64,000 bases of DNA, taken from NCBI GenBank assembly GCA_016183765.1, contig JACPEA010000013.1, forward strand, positions 124,001 through 188,000, written 5' to 3'. The position numbers and the translations under genes were made by a program. The DNA comes from Bacteroidota bacterium (GTDB taxonomy: Bacteria > Bacteroidota > Bacteroidia > Chitinophagales > Chitinophagaceae). Below, one piece after another: positions 34,342 to 43,693 of the stretch (within the stretch, counting starts at the first letter, position 1; each line of letters begins with the position of its first letter). The notes under the pieces are model-generated. The model was not told the origin of the DNA and ran no database searches. It saw nothing but the letters and a program-made list of their open reading frames with translations.

Positions 34342-34995
34342 TCAGGACTGCATTTTGGTACCAAAAGCCAGGTCGCCGGCATCGCCCAGACCGGGAACAA
34401 TATAACCTTTAGCCGTCAGCTCTTCATCGATATCTCCACACCAGATATAGATATCATCCCCACATTCGCGTTGGATATATTCAATGCCCATGGTGCAGGC
34501 AATGGCCACTACCACGTGAAATTCTTTAGGGGTGCCCTCATCCTTCATGTACTGGATGGTTTTTACGATGGAAGCACCGGTAGCCAGCATAGGATCACTG
34601 ATGATCACGATGCGGTTCTCCAGTGAAGGGCAGCTCATGTATTCCAGGCTGATCTCAAAACTGCCATCACGGTGATGTTTCCGGTAGGCGGAAATAAAAG
34701 CGTTATCAGCCTTATCGAAATAATTAAGCATGCCATTGTGCATGGGTAAACCCGCCCGCAAAATGGTGGCCAGCACCGGTTGTAACTCCAGCACTTTACT
34801 GTCATGTGTACCCAGAGGAGTAGGTATTTCAACTGTTTTGTACGGTAAACGTTTACTGATCTCATAAGCAGCCACTTCTCCAATGCGCTCCAGGTTGCGG
34901 CGGAAACGCATACGGTCGTCCTGCATATTCACATCTCTGAGTTCAGAAACCCAGTTGCTGACCAGGCTGTGTTGTTCGCTTAAATTAACTATCAT
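34342..34995 (-). CDS. upp: Uracil phosphoribosyltransferase
   Basis: The enzyme makes UMP from uracil and PRPP in pyrimidine salvage. The 217-residue protein has the UPRT features: RFRRNLERIGEVAAYEISK, the flexible-loop Arg in ATILRAGLPMHNGM, the PRPP loop IISDPMLATGASIV, and the uracil-binding C-terminal GYIVPGLGDAGDLAFGT, cited PGLGDAGDLAFG. It lies 73 bp downstream of the end of ade? In fact ade lies upstream on the same strand (ends 35069), so adenine and uracil salvage genes are neighbours and may be co-transcribed. Confidence 0.95.
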   Translation of the reverse strand: MIVNLSEQHSLVSNWVSELRDVNMQDDRMRFRRNLERIGEVAAYEISKRLPYKTVEIPTPLGTHDSKVLELQPVLATILRAGLPMHNGMLNYFDKADNAFISAYRKHHRDGSFEISLEYMSCPSLENRIVIISDPMLATGASIVKTIQYMKDEGTPKEFHVVVAIACTMGIEYIQRECGDDIYIWCGDIDEELTAKGYIVPGLGDAGDLAFGTKMQS

Positions 34996-35068
34996 GGCAC
35001 CAGGGAATTACGGGGTAATTTGATCCCCCAAAACTAAATTCTATCGGCTGGAATGTGAAATTTATGTT

Positions 35069-36718
35069 TTACGAAACAAACGTGAACCGGTCACCATCAA
35101 AAAGCCCTTTGTCGCTTAGTTTCAGGTGAGGTATCACCAGCAATGCCATAAAACTGAGGGTCATGAACGGTGCACCCAGTGATGACCCCAGGGCTTTGGC
35201 CATGGCATCTATTTCTGTATATGCCGCCGCTACCTGGTACCCATCGTTGGTGCTCATCAATCCCGCTACGGGCAGTCCGAGCACCTTTTCTGTGCTGCTG
35301 TTCACGCAACTGATGCCCCCTCTTTCCCTGATCACCAGGTTGATGGCTTGGGCAATGTTTGCATCATCTGTGCCTACGGCTACAATATTGTGGCTGTCGT
35401 GCGCTACGGAAGATGCGATAGCACCCTCCCTGAATCCGAAATTCCGGATAAAACATTTGGCCACAGGTGCGGCATGGTAGCGGTTAATGACCACCATTTT
35501 CAGCACACCATTGGCTATATCGCTTACCCAGGCACCGTTGATCTCTTTGCCTGGAAGGTCCAGCCGGTTGGTGATGAGCTGGCCATCTAAAGCTTCCATC
35601 ACCGGGATATTGCCATTGGATGAAGGATATTCATTTGTTCTGACCAACAGCTGTTCGGCTGTGACAGGATCGCAATTGAACTGGTTAATGGGCGTGGTTG
35701 CCACTGAGGCGATAAAGGATTTTCCGTTTTCTGCCACCAGTCTACCATCGATAAAGGTCTTCAGTACCCTGAAGTTTACCAGGTCTTCCGCAACAATAAA
35801 ATCGGCCGGATCACCTACGCGAAGCAATCCGATAGGCAGCTGGTAATGCAATACGGGATTGACGCAGGCTGCACGGACCACATTAAAAATATCGTGCCCT
35901 TTGGCAATGGCACGGGCGCAGAGCAGGTTCAGGTGGCCTTCCACCAGGCTGTCGGGGTGTTTGTCATCGCTGCAGAACATGATCATTTTGGGATGGTCTT
36001 CCAGCAGGTCTATCAGGGCATCAAAATTTTTAGCGGCACTTCCCTCGCGGATGAGTATCTGCATGCCATGCGAAAGTTTGTCTACCGCTTCTTCCGCCGT
36101 AAAACATTCATGATCGGTAGAAATACCTGCTTCAATATATTGTTTGGCCTGCTCACCCCTTAGTCCGGGTGCATGCCCGTCCACCGGTTTGCCTGCAGCA
36201 TGTGCTGCCGCGATCTTTTTCATTACTTCAGGATCCTTGAATAGAACCCCGGGGAAATTCATCATTTCGCTCAGGTACCGGATCTCTTCTTTTGCCAGCA
36301 GTTTTGTAACATCATCACTGGTGATGGCGGCGCCGGCTGTTTCAAATACCGTAGCCGGAACACAGCTGGGCGCACCAAAATTGAATTTGAAAGGGGTTTG
36401 CTTCCCGTTCTCGATCATGAATTCAACACCGGCCATCCCGCATACATTGGCTATCTCGTGCGGGTCACTGACCGTACCCACAGAACCATGTACTACGGAC
36501 AGCCTGGCAAATTCGCTGGGTATGAGCATGCTGCTTTCAATATGTACATGGCTGTCTACAAAACCCGGCAGTAAAAATGTACCGACTGCAGAAGCATCTT
36601 CGCCGATTTGGGTAATGGCACTGATGATACCGTTCTCTACTTTTATTTCTGCAGGGTAAATGGCTTTTTTCCAAACATCTACCAGGTTGCCGGTGATCGT
36701 GAATGAAGAGGGTCGCAT
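35069..36718 (-). CDS. ade: Adenine deaminase
   Basis: The enzyme converts adenine to hypoxanthine and ammonia using an Fe/Mn centre. The 549-residue amidohydrolase has the N-terminal metal motif [33 protein letters not shown], the GHAPGLRG histidine, [11 protein letters not shown], and the metal Asp in [15 protein letters not shown]. The C-terminal domain typical of Ade follows ([23 protein letters not shown]). The length matches the family. It feeds purine salvage and stands next to upp on the same strand; a 73-bp gap separates them. Confidence 0.94.
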   Translation of the reverse strand: MRPSSFTITGNLVDVWKKAIYPAEIKVENGIISAITQIGEDASAVGTFLLPGFVDSHVHIESSMLIPSEFARLSVVHGSVGTVSDPHEIANVCGMAGVEFMIENGKQTPFKFNFGAPSCVPATVFETAGAAITSDDVTKLLAKEEIRYLSEMMNFPGVLFKDPEVMKKIAAAHAAGKPVDGHAPGLRGEQAKQYIEAGISTDHECFTAEEAVDKLSHGMQILIREGSAAKNFDALIDLLEDHPKMIMFCSDDKHPDSLVEGHLNLLCARAIAKGHDIFNVVRAACVNPVLHYQLPIGLLRVGDPADFIVAEDLVNFRVLKTFIDGRLVAENGKSFIASVATTPINQFNCDPVTAEQLLVRTNEYPSSNGNIPVMEALDGQLITNRLDLPGKEINGAWVSDIANGVLKMVVINRYHAAPVAKCFIRNFGFREGAIASSVAHDSHNIVAVGTDDANIAQAINLVIRERGGISCVNSSTEKVLGLPVAGLMSTNDGYQVAAAYTEIDAMAKALGSSLGAPFMTLSFMALLVIPHLKLSDKGLFDGDRFTFVS

Positions 36719-36757
36719 AATAAGAAAATCTTAAATGAACGATAAAACTCTGCTCCG

Positions 36758-36790
36758 TTTGTTCTTGCCTGTTTTTCGCAAGTACATTTG
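36758..36790 (+). promoter_or_regulatory. Bacteroidota-type promoter for the LolA-like gene
   Basis: A -33 element TTTG (36758-36761), a 21-bp spacer, and a -7 element TACATTTG (36783-36790) fit the phylum's TTG / TAnnTTTG consensus exactly. The ATG follows 23 bp later. Confidence 0.55.
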
Positions 36791-36813
36791 AAATCTAAAC
36801 GAAATTAGACCAT

Positions 36814-37644
36814 ATGAAAAAAATATTTGCAGGTTTGTTTTTGCTGCTGGGCGTTCTGCAGGTGCGATCGCAAACCGTGGAAGAGATCCTGACCAAATAT
36901 GAAGCCGCAGCCGGTGGCCGCGAAAAACTGGAAGCCATCCGTTACCTGGAAGTACTGAGTAATGTAAAACTGGGCGTTATGGGGCAGAATATAGAACTGC
37001 CGTTGACACTGGTGAGAGAAAAAGGGAAACTGTTCCGCAGGCAGGTAGGAGGAATTATGGGGATGGGAGATAGTTTCACCATGCTGACAGATACTTCGGG
37101 CGTGATTTATGTACCTCCGGTAAGAGGTTTTGGCGGCCGTGGTGGGTTCGATGGTATGCAGCAAAATAATGAACCCACCATCACCCGGATGAAACCGGAA
37201 GAAGTAAGCGCACAGCAATACGAACTCGATTGCGCCGGAGCTTTTGGTGAATTGGTGAACTATGCTGCCAAAGGTCATACGGCTGAACTCAGTGGTACGG
37301 CCAAAGTGAATAAAGTGGCCTGTTATAAAGTAAAACTGATTTTGAAGACCGGACAAACGGTGATGTATTATATAGATTCCCAGACCTTCCTGGTAAAACA
37401 GGTGGAAGCTACGGGCGATATGGCCCTTAACCTGACCGGTTTTGGCCCTATGATGAAAGCTTTTGGCAGCAGGGTAGGAAAAGACACCAGAGCCAGTTTG
37501 CAGGTAAAAGAATACAAAGAATTCAAAGGCATCCAGTATCCTGTAAAAGCGATCCTCAGTTTTGGTCCGGTAGAATCGGAACTGGAGAATGTGACGGTGA
37601 ACATTAACGAAGGACTGGAAGAAAAGTGGTACCATGTGAAATAA
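36814..37644 (+). CDS. Secreted LolA-like lipoprotein-sorting-type protein, unknown function
   Basis: The 276-residue protein has a signal peptide (MKKIFAGLFLLLGVLQVRSQ) followed by TVEEILTKYEAAAGGREKLEAI, a start typical of LolA/LolB-like outer-membrane sorting folds (here the GGREKL motif). Repeated antiparallel strands such as CYKVKLILKTGQTVMYYID and FLVKQVEATG support the open-barrel fold. A Gly/Arg-rich loop (RGFGGRGGFDG) is inserted near residue 110. Such proteins are common in Bacteroidota; their cargo is not known. A promoter with a full match to the phylum consensus stands 23 bp upstream. Confidence 0.72.
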   Translation: MKKIFAGLFLLLGVLQVRSQTVEEILTKYEAAAGGREKLEAIRYLEVLSNVKLGVMGQNIELPLTLVREKGKLFRRQVGGIMGMGDSFTMLTDTSGVIYVPPVRGFGGRGGFDGMQQNNEPTITRMKPEEVSAQQYELDCAGAFGELVNYAAKGHTAELSGTAKVNKVACYKVKLILKTGQTVMYYIDSQTFLVKQVEATGDMALNLTGFGPMMKAFGSRVGKDTRASLQVKEYKEFKGIQYPVKAILSFGPVESELENVTVNINEGLEEKWYHVK

Positions 37645-37660
37645 ATACCAACTCCATACT

Positions 37661-37710
37661 AACCGCGCCTTAGCGCCTTCGTGAGAAAATTTGCCCGCTA
37701 AGGCGCGGTT
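37661..37710. repeat. GC-rich inverted repeat AACCGCGCCTTAGCG
   Basis: Two 15-nt arms (37661-37675, 37696-37710) are exact reverse complements around a 20-nt loop containing GAGAAAATTTGCC. It starts 17 bp after the LolA-like gene's stop. A related element (GAAATTTGCTCGCAGAGGCG) lies at 53241-53283. Confidence 0.8.
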
Positions 37711-37782
37711 GGTTTATGAGGATGAATCCGATTTTTTTCTGATGGAATACTAAAGTAACTTACTCTCCCAATTCTAACGATT

Positions 37783-40700
37783 ATGAGAAAATCAATCCTT
37801 CTGTTACAGGCACTGCTTTTGCTGTCTGTGGGCCTGTTTTCGCAGAAAGCGAACAAAGCCAAAAACGCTTCACCTGTTACCGTTAAACAGGACAACAGTG
37901 ATTCTGTTTTTCACTCCCGGCAACGATACCGTTTGATAGGGCCGTTCCGTGGAGGCCGCAGTGGTGCTGTAGCCGGTAGTTACAAGAACCGGAACACGTT
38001 TTATTTTGGCGGTGCCGGTGGCGGTGTATGGAAAACACAGGATGGTGGAAGTAACTGGAAGAACATCACTGATAAATATTTTGGCGGAACCATCGGTGCC
38101 GTAGCAGTGGCCCCGAGCGATGAAACGGTGGTGTATGTAGGCGAAGGTGAAAACACCATGCGCGGAAACGTGGCCGAAGGTTTGGGCGGCATCTGGCGCA
38201 GCGATGATGGCGGTAAGAACTGGCGTAACCTGGGACTGAAAGACGGCCGTCATATCATTCGCATTGTTGTTCACCCGAAAGATCCGAATACAGTTTGGGT
38301 GGCTGTGATGGGACACCTGTTCGGACCCAATGAAGAACGTGGTGTATACAAAACCACCGATGGCGGTAAAACCTGGAAGAAAACCTTATTTGTCAATAAC
38401 CAGACAGGTTGTTCAGACCTAGTAATGGAACCCGGTAACCCTTCGGTATGGTATGCTGGTATGTGGCGTGTGATCCGTACACCACATAGCATGGAAAGCG
38501 GCGGCGAGGGAAGCGGTCTGTACAAGTCTGTGGATGGTGGTGAAACCTGGACCAGCCTCTCTTCCAAAAAAGGATTACCCAAAGGAACCTGGGGTATCGT
38601 GGGCGTGGCCGTAGCACCCTCTAATACCGATAAGATATATACCATTATCGAAAATGCCAATGGCGGACTGTTCATGAGCGCCGATGGCGGCGATAGCTGG
38701 ACACTGACCAGCAACGATAACAATATCCGCCAGCGTGCCTGGTATTACAGCAAAGTGTTTGTGGATCCCAAAAATGAGAACCTGGTATACTGTCCCAATG
38801 TAGAGTTCATGCGCAGCCGCGATGGTGGCAAAACCTTCCAGGCGGTGAACACGCCACATGGTGATCACCATGATCTCTGGATCGATCCCGAAGATGGTAA
38901 CCGCATGATCGTGGCAGATGATGGCGGTGCACAGGCGAGCTTTGATGGCGCCAATAACTGGAGCACCATGAACAACCAGCCTACCGGCCAGTACTACCGG
39001 GTATCTACCGATAATGCATTCCCATACCGCATACTGGGTGCGCAGCAGGATAATTCAACGGTCCGTATCAAGAGCCGTACATCGGGTGCAGGCATCACGG
39101 AAAGGGACTGGGATATCACCGCAGGTTCTGAAAGCGGTTATGTACAGGCCGATCCGCTGAATCCGGATATTGTGTATGGTGGTAATTATGGCGGGTACCT
39201 GTCAAGACTGGACCACAGGACCGGAGAGAACCGCGCTATCAACGTATGGCCCGATAATCCCATGGGCGCTGGTGCCGATGTGCTGAAATACCGTTTCCAG
39301 TGGAACTTCCCGTTCTTCTTTTCTCCGTATAATCCCAAACGTTTGTATGCAGGCGGTAACCACCTGTTTGTGACCGAAAATGAAGGGCAAAGCTGGGAGA
39401 CCATCAGTCCAGACCTGACCACCAATGATAAATCAAGACAAGTATCCAGTGGTGGTCCTATCACCAAGGACAATACTTCGGTTGAATATTATTGTACCAT
39501 TTTTACCGCAGCAGAATCGGTGCTGGAGAAGGACCTGTTGTGGACGGGCAGTGATGATGGACTGGTACATGTGAGTAAGGATGGTGGAAAGAACTGGGAA
39601 AATGTAACCCCTGCCGAAGCAGGAAAATGGATGATGTGGAACTGTATTGAAACGGACCCCTTCAAAAAAGGTACCGCTTATTTTGTGGGAACCAAATATA
39701 AACTGGACGATTTTGCACCGTACATCTTCAAAACAGAAGACTATGGTAAGACCTGGAAACGCATCACCAATGGCATCGATAACATGCATTTCACCAGGGC
39801 GCTGCGTGCCGATAAAAAACGTCCCGGCCTGTTGTATGCAGGTACGGAATATGGTATGTACATCAGTTACGATGATGGTGCCAACTGGAAAAAGTTCCAG
39901 CTGAATCTGCCCATCGTTCCGATCACCGATCTCACTATTAAAGAGAATGACCTGATCGTTGCTACACAGGGCCGTTCTTTCTGGGTGCTGGATGACCTGA
40001 GTGTGATACAGCAGAAAGATGCCGGACTGCTCAATAAGAATCTGCATGTATTTGCTGTGAATGACGCTTACCGAACAGAGGGAGGTGGAGGTCGAAGAAT
40101 GCGCGGACAGACCGGCACACAGGCCAATATGGGAGAGAACCCAGCTTCCGGTGTGGTATTCAACTACTATCTGAAAGGGGCCGATGATTCTTCTAAAGTA
40201 TCTATTACCGTGTTCGACAAACAGGGTAAACCCATCAAGACCTTCAGCAAAAACGCGAAAGCAGTTACTGATAAGATAGATTTCAACAACGGGATGAACC
40301 AGTTCGTGTGGGATATGAATTATCCTCCGGCAGAAACCGTTGAAGGACTGATCTTATGGAATGGCAGGATCAGTACCGCCAAAGCGGCACCTGGCAAGTA
40401 CAATGCACGTTTCCGGTACGGTAAAGATTCGGTGGATATTCCTTTTGTAATCAAGGCCGATCCTAACTATAAAATGACGGAAGCTGATTATGATGCGCAG
40501 GTAGACTTTTTGCTGCAGGTGAGGGATAAATTCAGTGAAGTGCAGGTAGCTATTAAAAATATCCGCTCATTGAGAAGCCAGATCAACGAATTTACAACCA
40601 AACTGGAATCAGGGGAAGGCAGTAAAGAGATCAAAAAAATGGCCGACAGTATCAACAAACAGATGACATTGGTGGAAGAAGCCTTGTACCAGACCAAATC

Positions 40701-40944
40701 CAAAAGCGGGCAGGATGTGTTGAACTTCCCGATACGCCTGAATGATAAGCTGGCCGGATTGTATGGTGTGGCTTCCAGTGGTCAGAATCCGCCCAGCAAA
40801 CAGGCCCGTGAAGTATTGGCCGACCTGGGTGCTCAAGCTGATGTACAACTGGCTAAACTGAAAAACATCATGGATACAGACCTGAAAGCATTCAACAAAA
40901 TGATCAATGATAAACAGCTGCCGGTGATTGGGGTGAAGAAATAA
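37783..40944 (+). CDS. Secreted Asp-box (sortilin/BNR-like) beta-propeller protein
   Basis: The 1053-residue protein has a signal peptide (ending GLFSQ) and many Asp-box turns, S/T-x-D-G-G-x-x-W, e.g. TQDGGSNWK, SDDGGKNWR, TTDGGKTWK, SVDGGETWT, SADGGDSWT and SKDGGKNWE. This makes a large (probably two-part) beta-propeller like VPS10/sortilin and the xyloglucanase GH74 group. Residues ~780-900 look like a beta-sandwich, and the last ~170 residues a helical region (QVDFLLQVRDKFSEVQVAI). No catalytic motif is recognised. Glycan or protein binding on the cell surface is the best inference. Confidence 0.85.
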   Translation: MRKSILLLQALLLLSVGLFSQKANKAKNASPVTVKQDNSDSVFHSRQRYRLIGPFRGGRSGAVAGSYKNRNTFYFGGAGGGVWKTQDGGSNWKNITDKYFGGTIGAVAVAPSDETVVYVGEGENTMRGNVAEGLGGIWRSDDGGKNWRNLGLKDGRHIIRIVVHPKDPNTVWVAVMGHLFGPNEERGVYKTTDGGKTWKKTLFVNNQTGCSDLVMEPGNPSVWYAGMWRVIRTPHSMESGGEGSGLYKSVDGGETWTSLSSKKGLPKGTWGIVGVAVAPSNTDKIYTIIENANGGLFMSADGGDSWTLTSNDNNIRQRAWYYSKVFVDPKNENLVYCPNVEFMRSRDGGKTFQAVNTPHGDHHDLWIDPEDGNRMIVADDGGAQASFDGANNWSTMNNQPTGQYYRVSTDNAFPYRILGAQQDNSTVRIKSRTSGAGITERDWDITAGSESGYVQADPLNPDIVYGGNYGGYLSRLDHRTGENRAINVWPDNPMGAGADVLKYRFQWNFPFFFSPYNPKRLYAGGNHLFVTENEGQSWETISPDLTTNDKSRQVSSGGPITKDNTSVEYYCTIFTAAESVLEKDLLWTGSDDGLVHVSKDGGKNWENVTPAEAGKWMMWNCIETDPFKKGTAYFVGTKYKLDDFAPYIFKTEDYGKTWKRITNGIDNMHFTRALRADKKRPGLLYAGTEYGMYISYDDGANWKKFQLNLPIVPITDLTIKENDLIVATQGRSFWVLDDLSVIQQKDAGLLNKNLHVFAVNDAYRTEGGGGRRMRGQTGTQANMGENPASGVVFNYYLKGADDSSKVSITVFDKQGKPIKTFSKNAKAVTDKIDFNNGMNQFVWDMNYPPAETVEGLILWNGRISTAKAAPGKYNARFRYGKDSVDIPFVIKADPNYKMTEADYDAQVDFLLQVRDKFSEVQVAIKNIRSLRSQINEFTTKLESGEGSKEIKKMADSINKQMTLVEEALYQTKSKSGQDVLNFPIRLNDKLAGLYGVASSGQNPPSKQAREVLADLGAQADVQLAKLKNIMDTDLKAFNKMINDKQLPVIGVKK

Positions 40945-40967
40945 ACCAGTAACGGATTTGCTGCTTG

Positions 40968-41012
40968 GCGGGTTAGCGGATTGATACAACGATCTGTTAA
41001 CCCGCTTTTTTT
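40968..41012 (+). terminator. Rho-independent terminator after the Asp-box gene
   Basis: An 8-bp stem (GCGGGTTA 40968-40975, TAACCCGC 40998-41005) with a 22-nt loop is followed by seven T (41006-41012). It lies 24 bp past the stop and ends 23 bp before the convergent trmD stop. Confidence 0.8.
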
Positions 41013-41034
41013 ATTCCGCTCATCCGCTGATCCT

Positions 41035-41712
41035 TTACTCTTCCAGCATATCTGGCCTTCGCTCTCTGGTGCGAAGCAGTGATTGTTCATGCCGCCATTC
41101 TTCCACTTTTTTGGGATCGCCCTGTGTGAGGATCTCGGGCACTTTATCGCCGCGGAAATCGGCTGGACGGGTATACACAGGCGGGGCGAGCAGATTGTCC
41201 TGGAAAGAATCGAACAAGGCCGAGGTTTCGTCATTCAATACGCCGGGTATCAGGCGCCCGATGGCATCCACCACTACGGCAGCGGCCAGTTCACCGCCAC
41301 TCAGTACATAATCGCCAATGGAGATCTCCATGGTTACATAACGTTGGCGAATACGCTCGTCAATGCCTTTGTAATGACCGCAGATGATCAGGATATTCTC
41401 TTTCAGTGATAGGTTGTTCGCGGTTTTTTGGGTAAAGGGTTTTCCGTCAGGTGTCATGAAAATGATCTCATCGTATTTTCCATCCTGCTGCAGTTCATCA
41501 ATGGCATTGGCCAATGGCTCGGGCATGATCACCATACCGGCACCACCGCCAAACTGGTAATCATCTACCTGCATGTGTTTGTTGATAGCCCATTTGCGTA
41601 GGTTATGCACATTCACCTGAAGCAGGCCTTTTTCACGGGCGCGTTTCAGAATGCTGTGGCTGAAAGGGCTTTCCAGCAGGTCGGGAACCACGGTGAGTAT
41701 ATCGATCTTCAT
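41035..41712 (-). CDS. trmD: tRNA (guanine37-N1)-methyltransferase
   Basis: TrmD methylates G37 next to the anticodon and prevents frameshifting. The 225-residue protein (start ATG at 41712, giving [20 protein letters not shown]; the longer frame from 41763 adds 17 unrelated residues) has the SPOUT trefoil-knot motifs [19 protein letters not shown], cited [26 protein letters not shown], and [14 protein letters not shown]. The C-terminal helical domain contains [16 protein letters not shown]. In many bacteria trmD stands with rpsP and rimM; here those two lie 11 kb away. It follows the S4-domain gene on the same strand, 56 bp apart. Confidence 0.95.
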   Translation of the reverse strand: MKIDILTVVPDLLESPFSHSILKRAREKGLLQVNVHNLRKWAINKHMQVDDYQFGGGAGMVIMPEPLANAIDELQQDGKYDEIIFMTPDGKPFTQKTANNLSLKENILIICGHYKGIDERIRQRYVTMEISIGDYVLSGGELAAAVVVDAIGRLIPGVLNDETSALFDSFQDNLLAPPVYTRPADFRGDKVPEILTQGDPKKVEEWRHEQSLLRTRERRPDMLEE

Positions 41713-41768
41713 GCTGCAAACATACTGAATACCTGCAGAGGCTGCAACCGACTGTGTGGGCAAGGGAT

Positions 41769-42158
41769 TCAGATGTCCATGAATCCTTCCAGGTCGCGGC
41801 GTTCGCGTTTGGTAGGACGACCGATCTTACTCAGGCGCTTGCCGGTATGAAAGCTGGCGGCCTCAAAGCGAATGCGGTCCAGCTCTTCGGCGGGGGTCAG
41901 GTCGATATAATAGTTGAGGGCTTCTGAATACTGCACGCGGCTGTGCAGCAGTCCGGAAACTTTTACCACCCATTTGCGGGCTTCCGTTTTTACCTCATAC
42001 TCATCACCGACAGCCACGATGCGCGAAGCTTTTACGGAGATGCCGTTCATCTTCACCTTGCCTTTGTCACAGGCATCACCGGCCTGGCTCCTGGTTTTGA
42101 ATAACCGGATGGCCCAGAGGTATTTGTCGATGCGGAGTTTTTCTTTTTGCTCGCTCAT
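41769..42158 (-). CDS. S4-domain RNA-binding protein (Hsp15-like)
   Basis: The 129-residue protein starts at ATG 42158 (the frame upstream has only a TTG). It has an S4 RNA-binding domain at the N-terminus ([20 protein letters not shown], then [20 protein letters not shown]) and a basic C-terminal tail ([14 protein letters not shown]). This is the layout of the heat-shock protein Hsp15, which binds stalled 50S subunits carrying a nascent chain. A strong minus-strand terminator hairpin (42164-42199) ends just 5 nt before its ATG, so its expression must come from readthrough or antitermination. Confidence 0.85.
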   Translation of the reverse strand: MSEQKEKLRIDKYLWAIRLFKTRSQAGDACDKGKVKMNGISVKASRIVAVGDEYEVKTEARKWVVKVSGLLHSRVQYSEALNYYIDLTPAEELDRIRFEAASFHTGKRLSKIGRPTKRERRDLEGFMDI

Positions 42159-42163
42159 GGTAG

Positions 42164-42199
42164 AAAAAACTTTGGGAAAGCCTTTACACTTTCCCAAAG
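42164..42199 (-). terminator. Rho-independent terminator abutting the S4-gene start
   Basis: On the minus strand an 11-bp perfect stem (CTTTGGGAAAG/CTTTCCCAAAG, 42170-42180 and 42189-42199), 8-nt loop, then six T (42164-42169). It follows the M20 peptidase stop by 14 bp, and its T-run ends five bases before the S4-protein ATG. Confidence 0.8.
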
Positions 42200-42213
42200 C
42201 AGGTTGTTTGCTA

Positions 42214-43581
42214 TTATTTCATCTCAGCATAGAACTGGTGGAAATAAGGGATGGTTTCAATACCCTTATAGAAATTCACCAGGTCGTATTTTTCATTTGG
42301 ACTGTGCAGGTTATCGCTGTCAAGACCAAAACCCATGAACACGATCTTCAGTCCCAATTCTTTTTCAAACAGGGAGCAGATGGGAATGCTGCCACCGCCC
42401 CGAACCGGGATGGGTTCTTTGCCGAATGTGGCATGGATGGCTTTGGCTGCTGCTTTGTAGGCATCCGAATCGATCGGCGTCATATAGGGTTCGCCACCAT
42501 GATGTTCCTCTGCTTTCACCGTTACACCGGCGGGAGCAATGCTTTTGAAATAGTTCAGTATCTTCTCAGTCATTTTTACCGAAGACTGGTTGGGCACCAG
42601 GCGACAGGAGATCTTGGCGAAAGCCTTCGATGGCAATACGGTCTTGGCGCCCTCACCTGTATATCCGCCCCAGATACCGTTCACTTCCAGGGTAGGACGG
42701 ATACCGGTCCTTTCATTGGTGGTATAGCCTTTCTCACCCCAGAGTTGTTGCACGCCCAGGTCGGTCTTGTATTCTTCTTCGTTGAATGGGGCCTGTGCCA
42801 TTTTCTCTCTTTCGGCAGGGGTAGATTCCACCACATCGTCGTAAAAACCGGGAATGGTGATATGGTTATTCTCATCGTGGCAGGAAGCGATCATCCTGGC
42901 CAGCATGGTAATGGGGTTGGCAACAGCGCCACCATATACGCCACTGTGCAGGTCACGGTTCGGACCGGTCACTTCCAGTTCAATATAACTCAGTCCGCGA
43001 ACGCCGATATCAATGGAAGGTGTGTCCATGCTCAGCATAGAAGTATCGCTGATCAGGATCACATCTGCCTGCAATAAACTTTTATTGGCCTTCACAAATG
43101 TGGCCAGGTTGGGACTTCCCACTTCTTCTTCGCCTTCAATCAGGAACTTCACGTTGCCGGGTAAAGTATTTGTCTTTACCATGGTTTCGAGGGCTTTTAC
43201 ATGCATATAGAACTGTCCCTTGTCATCAGCAGAACCGCGGGCGAATATTTTTCCGTCTTTGATCACCGGCTCAAACGGGCCGCTGTTCCAGAGTTCCAGC
43301 GGATCTGCGGGTTGTACGTCGTAGTGTCCATATACCAATACGGTGGGTTTGGATGGGTCGATGATCTTTTCCCCGTAAACGATGGGATGACCTTCGGTTG
43401 GATAGATGGTTACTGTATCGGCACCGGCTTCCAGCAAACGCTGTTTTACGGCTTCGGCGCAATGGTTCATATCTGTTTTGTGCTCGCTGCGGGCGCTAAT
43501 ACTGGGGATGCGCAATAATTCCAGCAATTCGTTCAGAAAACGCTCTTTGTGCTGTTCCTGGTACTCTTTCCAAACCTTCAT
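42214..43581 (-). CDS. M20-family dipeptidase / carboxypeptidase
   Basis: The 455-residue protein is a cytoplasmic co-catalytic zinc peptidase: TVLVYGHYDVQPADP supplies the first metal His and Asp; FLIEGEEEVGSPNL the catalytic and metal Glu; ILISDTSML the second Asp; and RGGGSIPICSLFE a C-terminal substrate loop. A dimerisation insert (YIELEVTGPNRDLHSGVYGG) splits the catalytic domain; its LHSGVYGG is typical of the CNDP/PepV-like dipeptidases. The length matches the family. There is no signal peptide. A perfect terminator hairpin lies 14 bp past its stop. Confidence 0.93.
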   Translation of the reverse strand: MKVWKEYQEQHKERFLNELLELLRIPSISARSEHKTDMNHCAEAVKQRLLEAGADTVTIYPTEGHPIVYGEKIIDPSKPTVLVYGHYDVQPADPLELWNSGPFEPVIKDGKIFARGSADDKGQFYMHVKALETMVKTNTLPGNVKFLIEGEEEVGSPNLATFVKANKSLLQADVILISDTSMLSMDTPSIDIGVRGLSYIELEVTGPNRDLHSGVYGGAVANPITMLARMIASCHDENNHITIPGFYDDVVESTPAEREKMAQAPFNEEEYKTDLGVQQLWGEKGYTTNERTGIRPTLEVNGIWGGYTGEGAKTVLPSKAFAKISCRLVPNQSSVKMTEKILNYFKSIAPAGVTVKAEEHHGGEPYMTPIDSDAYKAAAKAIHATFGKEPIPVRGGGSIPICSLFEKELGLKIVFMGFGLDSDNLHSPNEKYDLVNFYKGIETIPYFHQFYAEMK

Positions 43582-43693
43582 AATCGTTGATTTTATATGG
43601 TGGATATTTTAATTTTCAGCTGCCAGCAAAGGTAAGCAGGTTTTGTGATTCATAGCCTTGACCAAGTCCGTCCTACTATTTACCAGCGCCTGT

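Noticed and set aside
36805-37635. Minus-strand 276-codon frame
   Set aside because: Antisense mirror of the LolA-like gene, which has a signal peptide and a consensus promoter upstream.
41914-43077. Plus-strand 387-codon open frame
   Set aside because: It lies antisense to the M20 dipeptidase, whose motifs are complete. The frame has no recognisable domain and its composition is that of a shadow frame.
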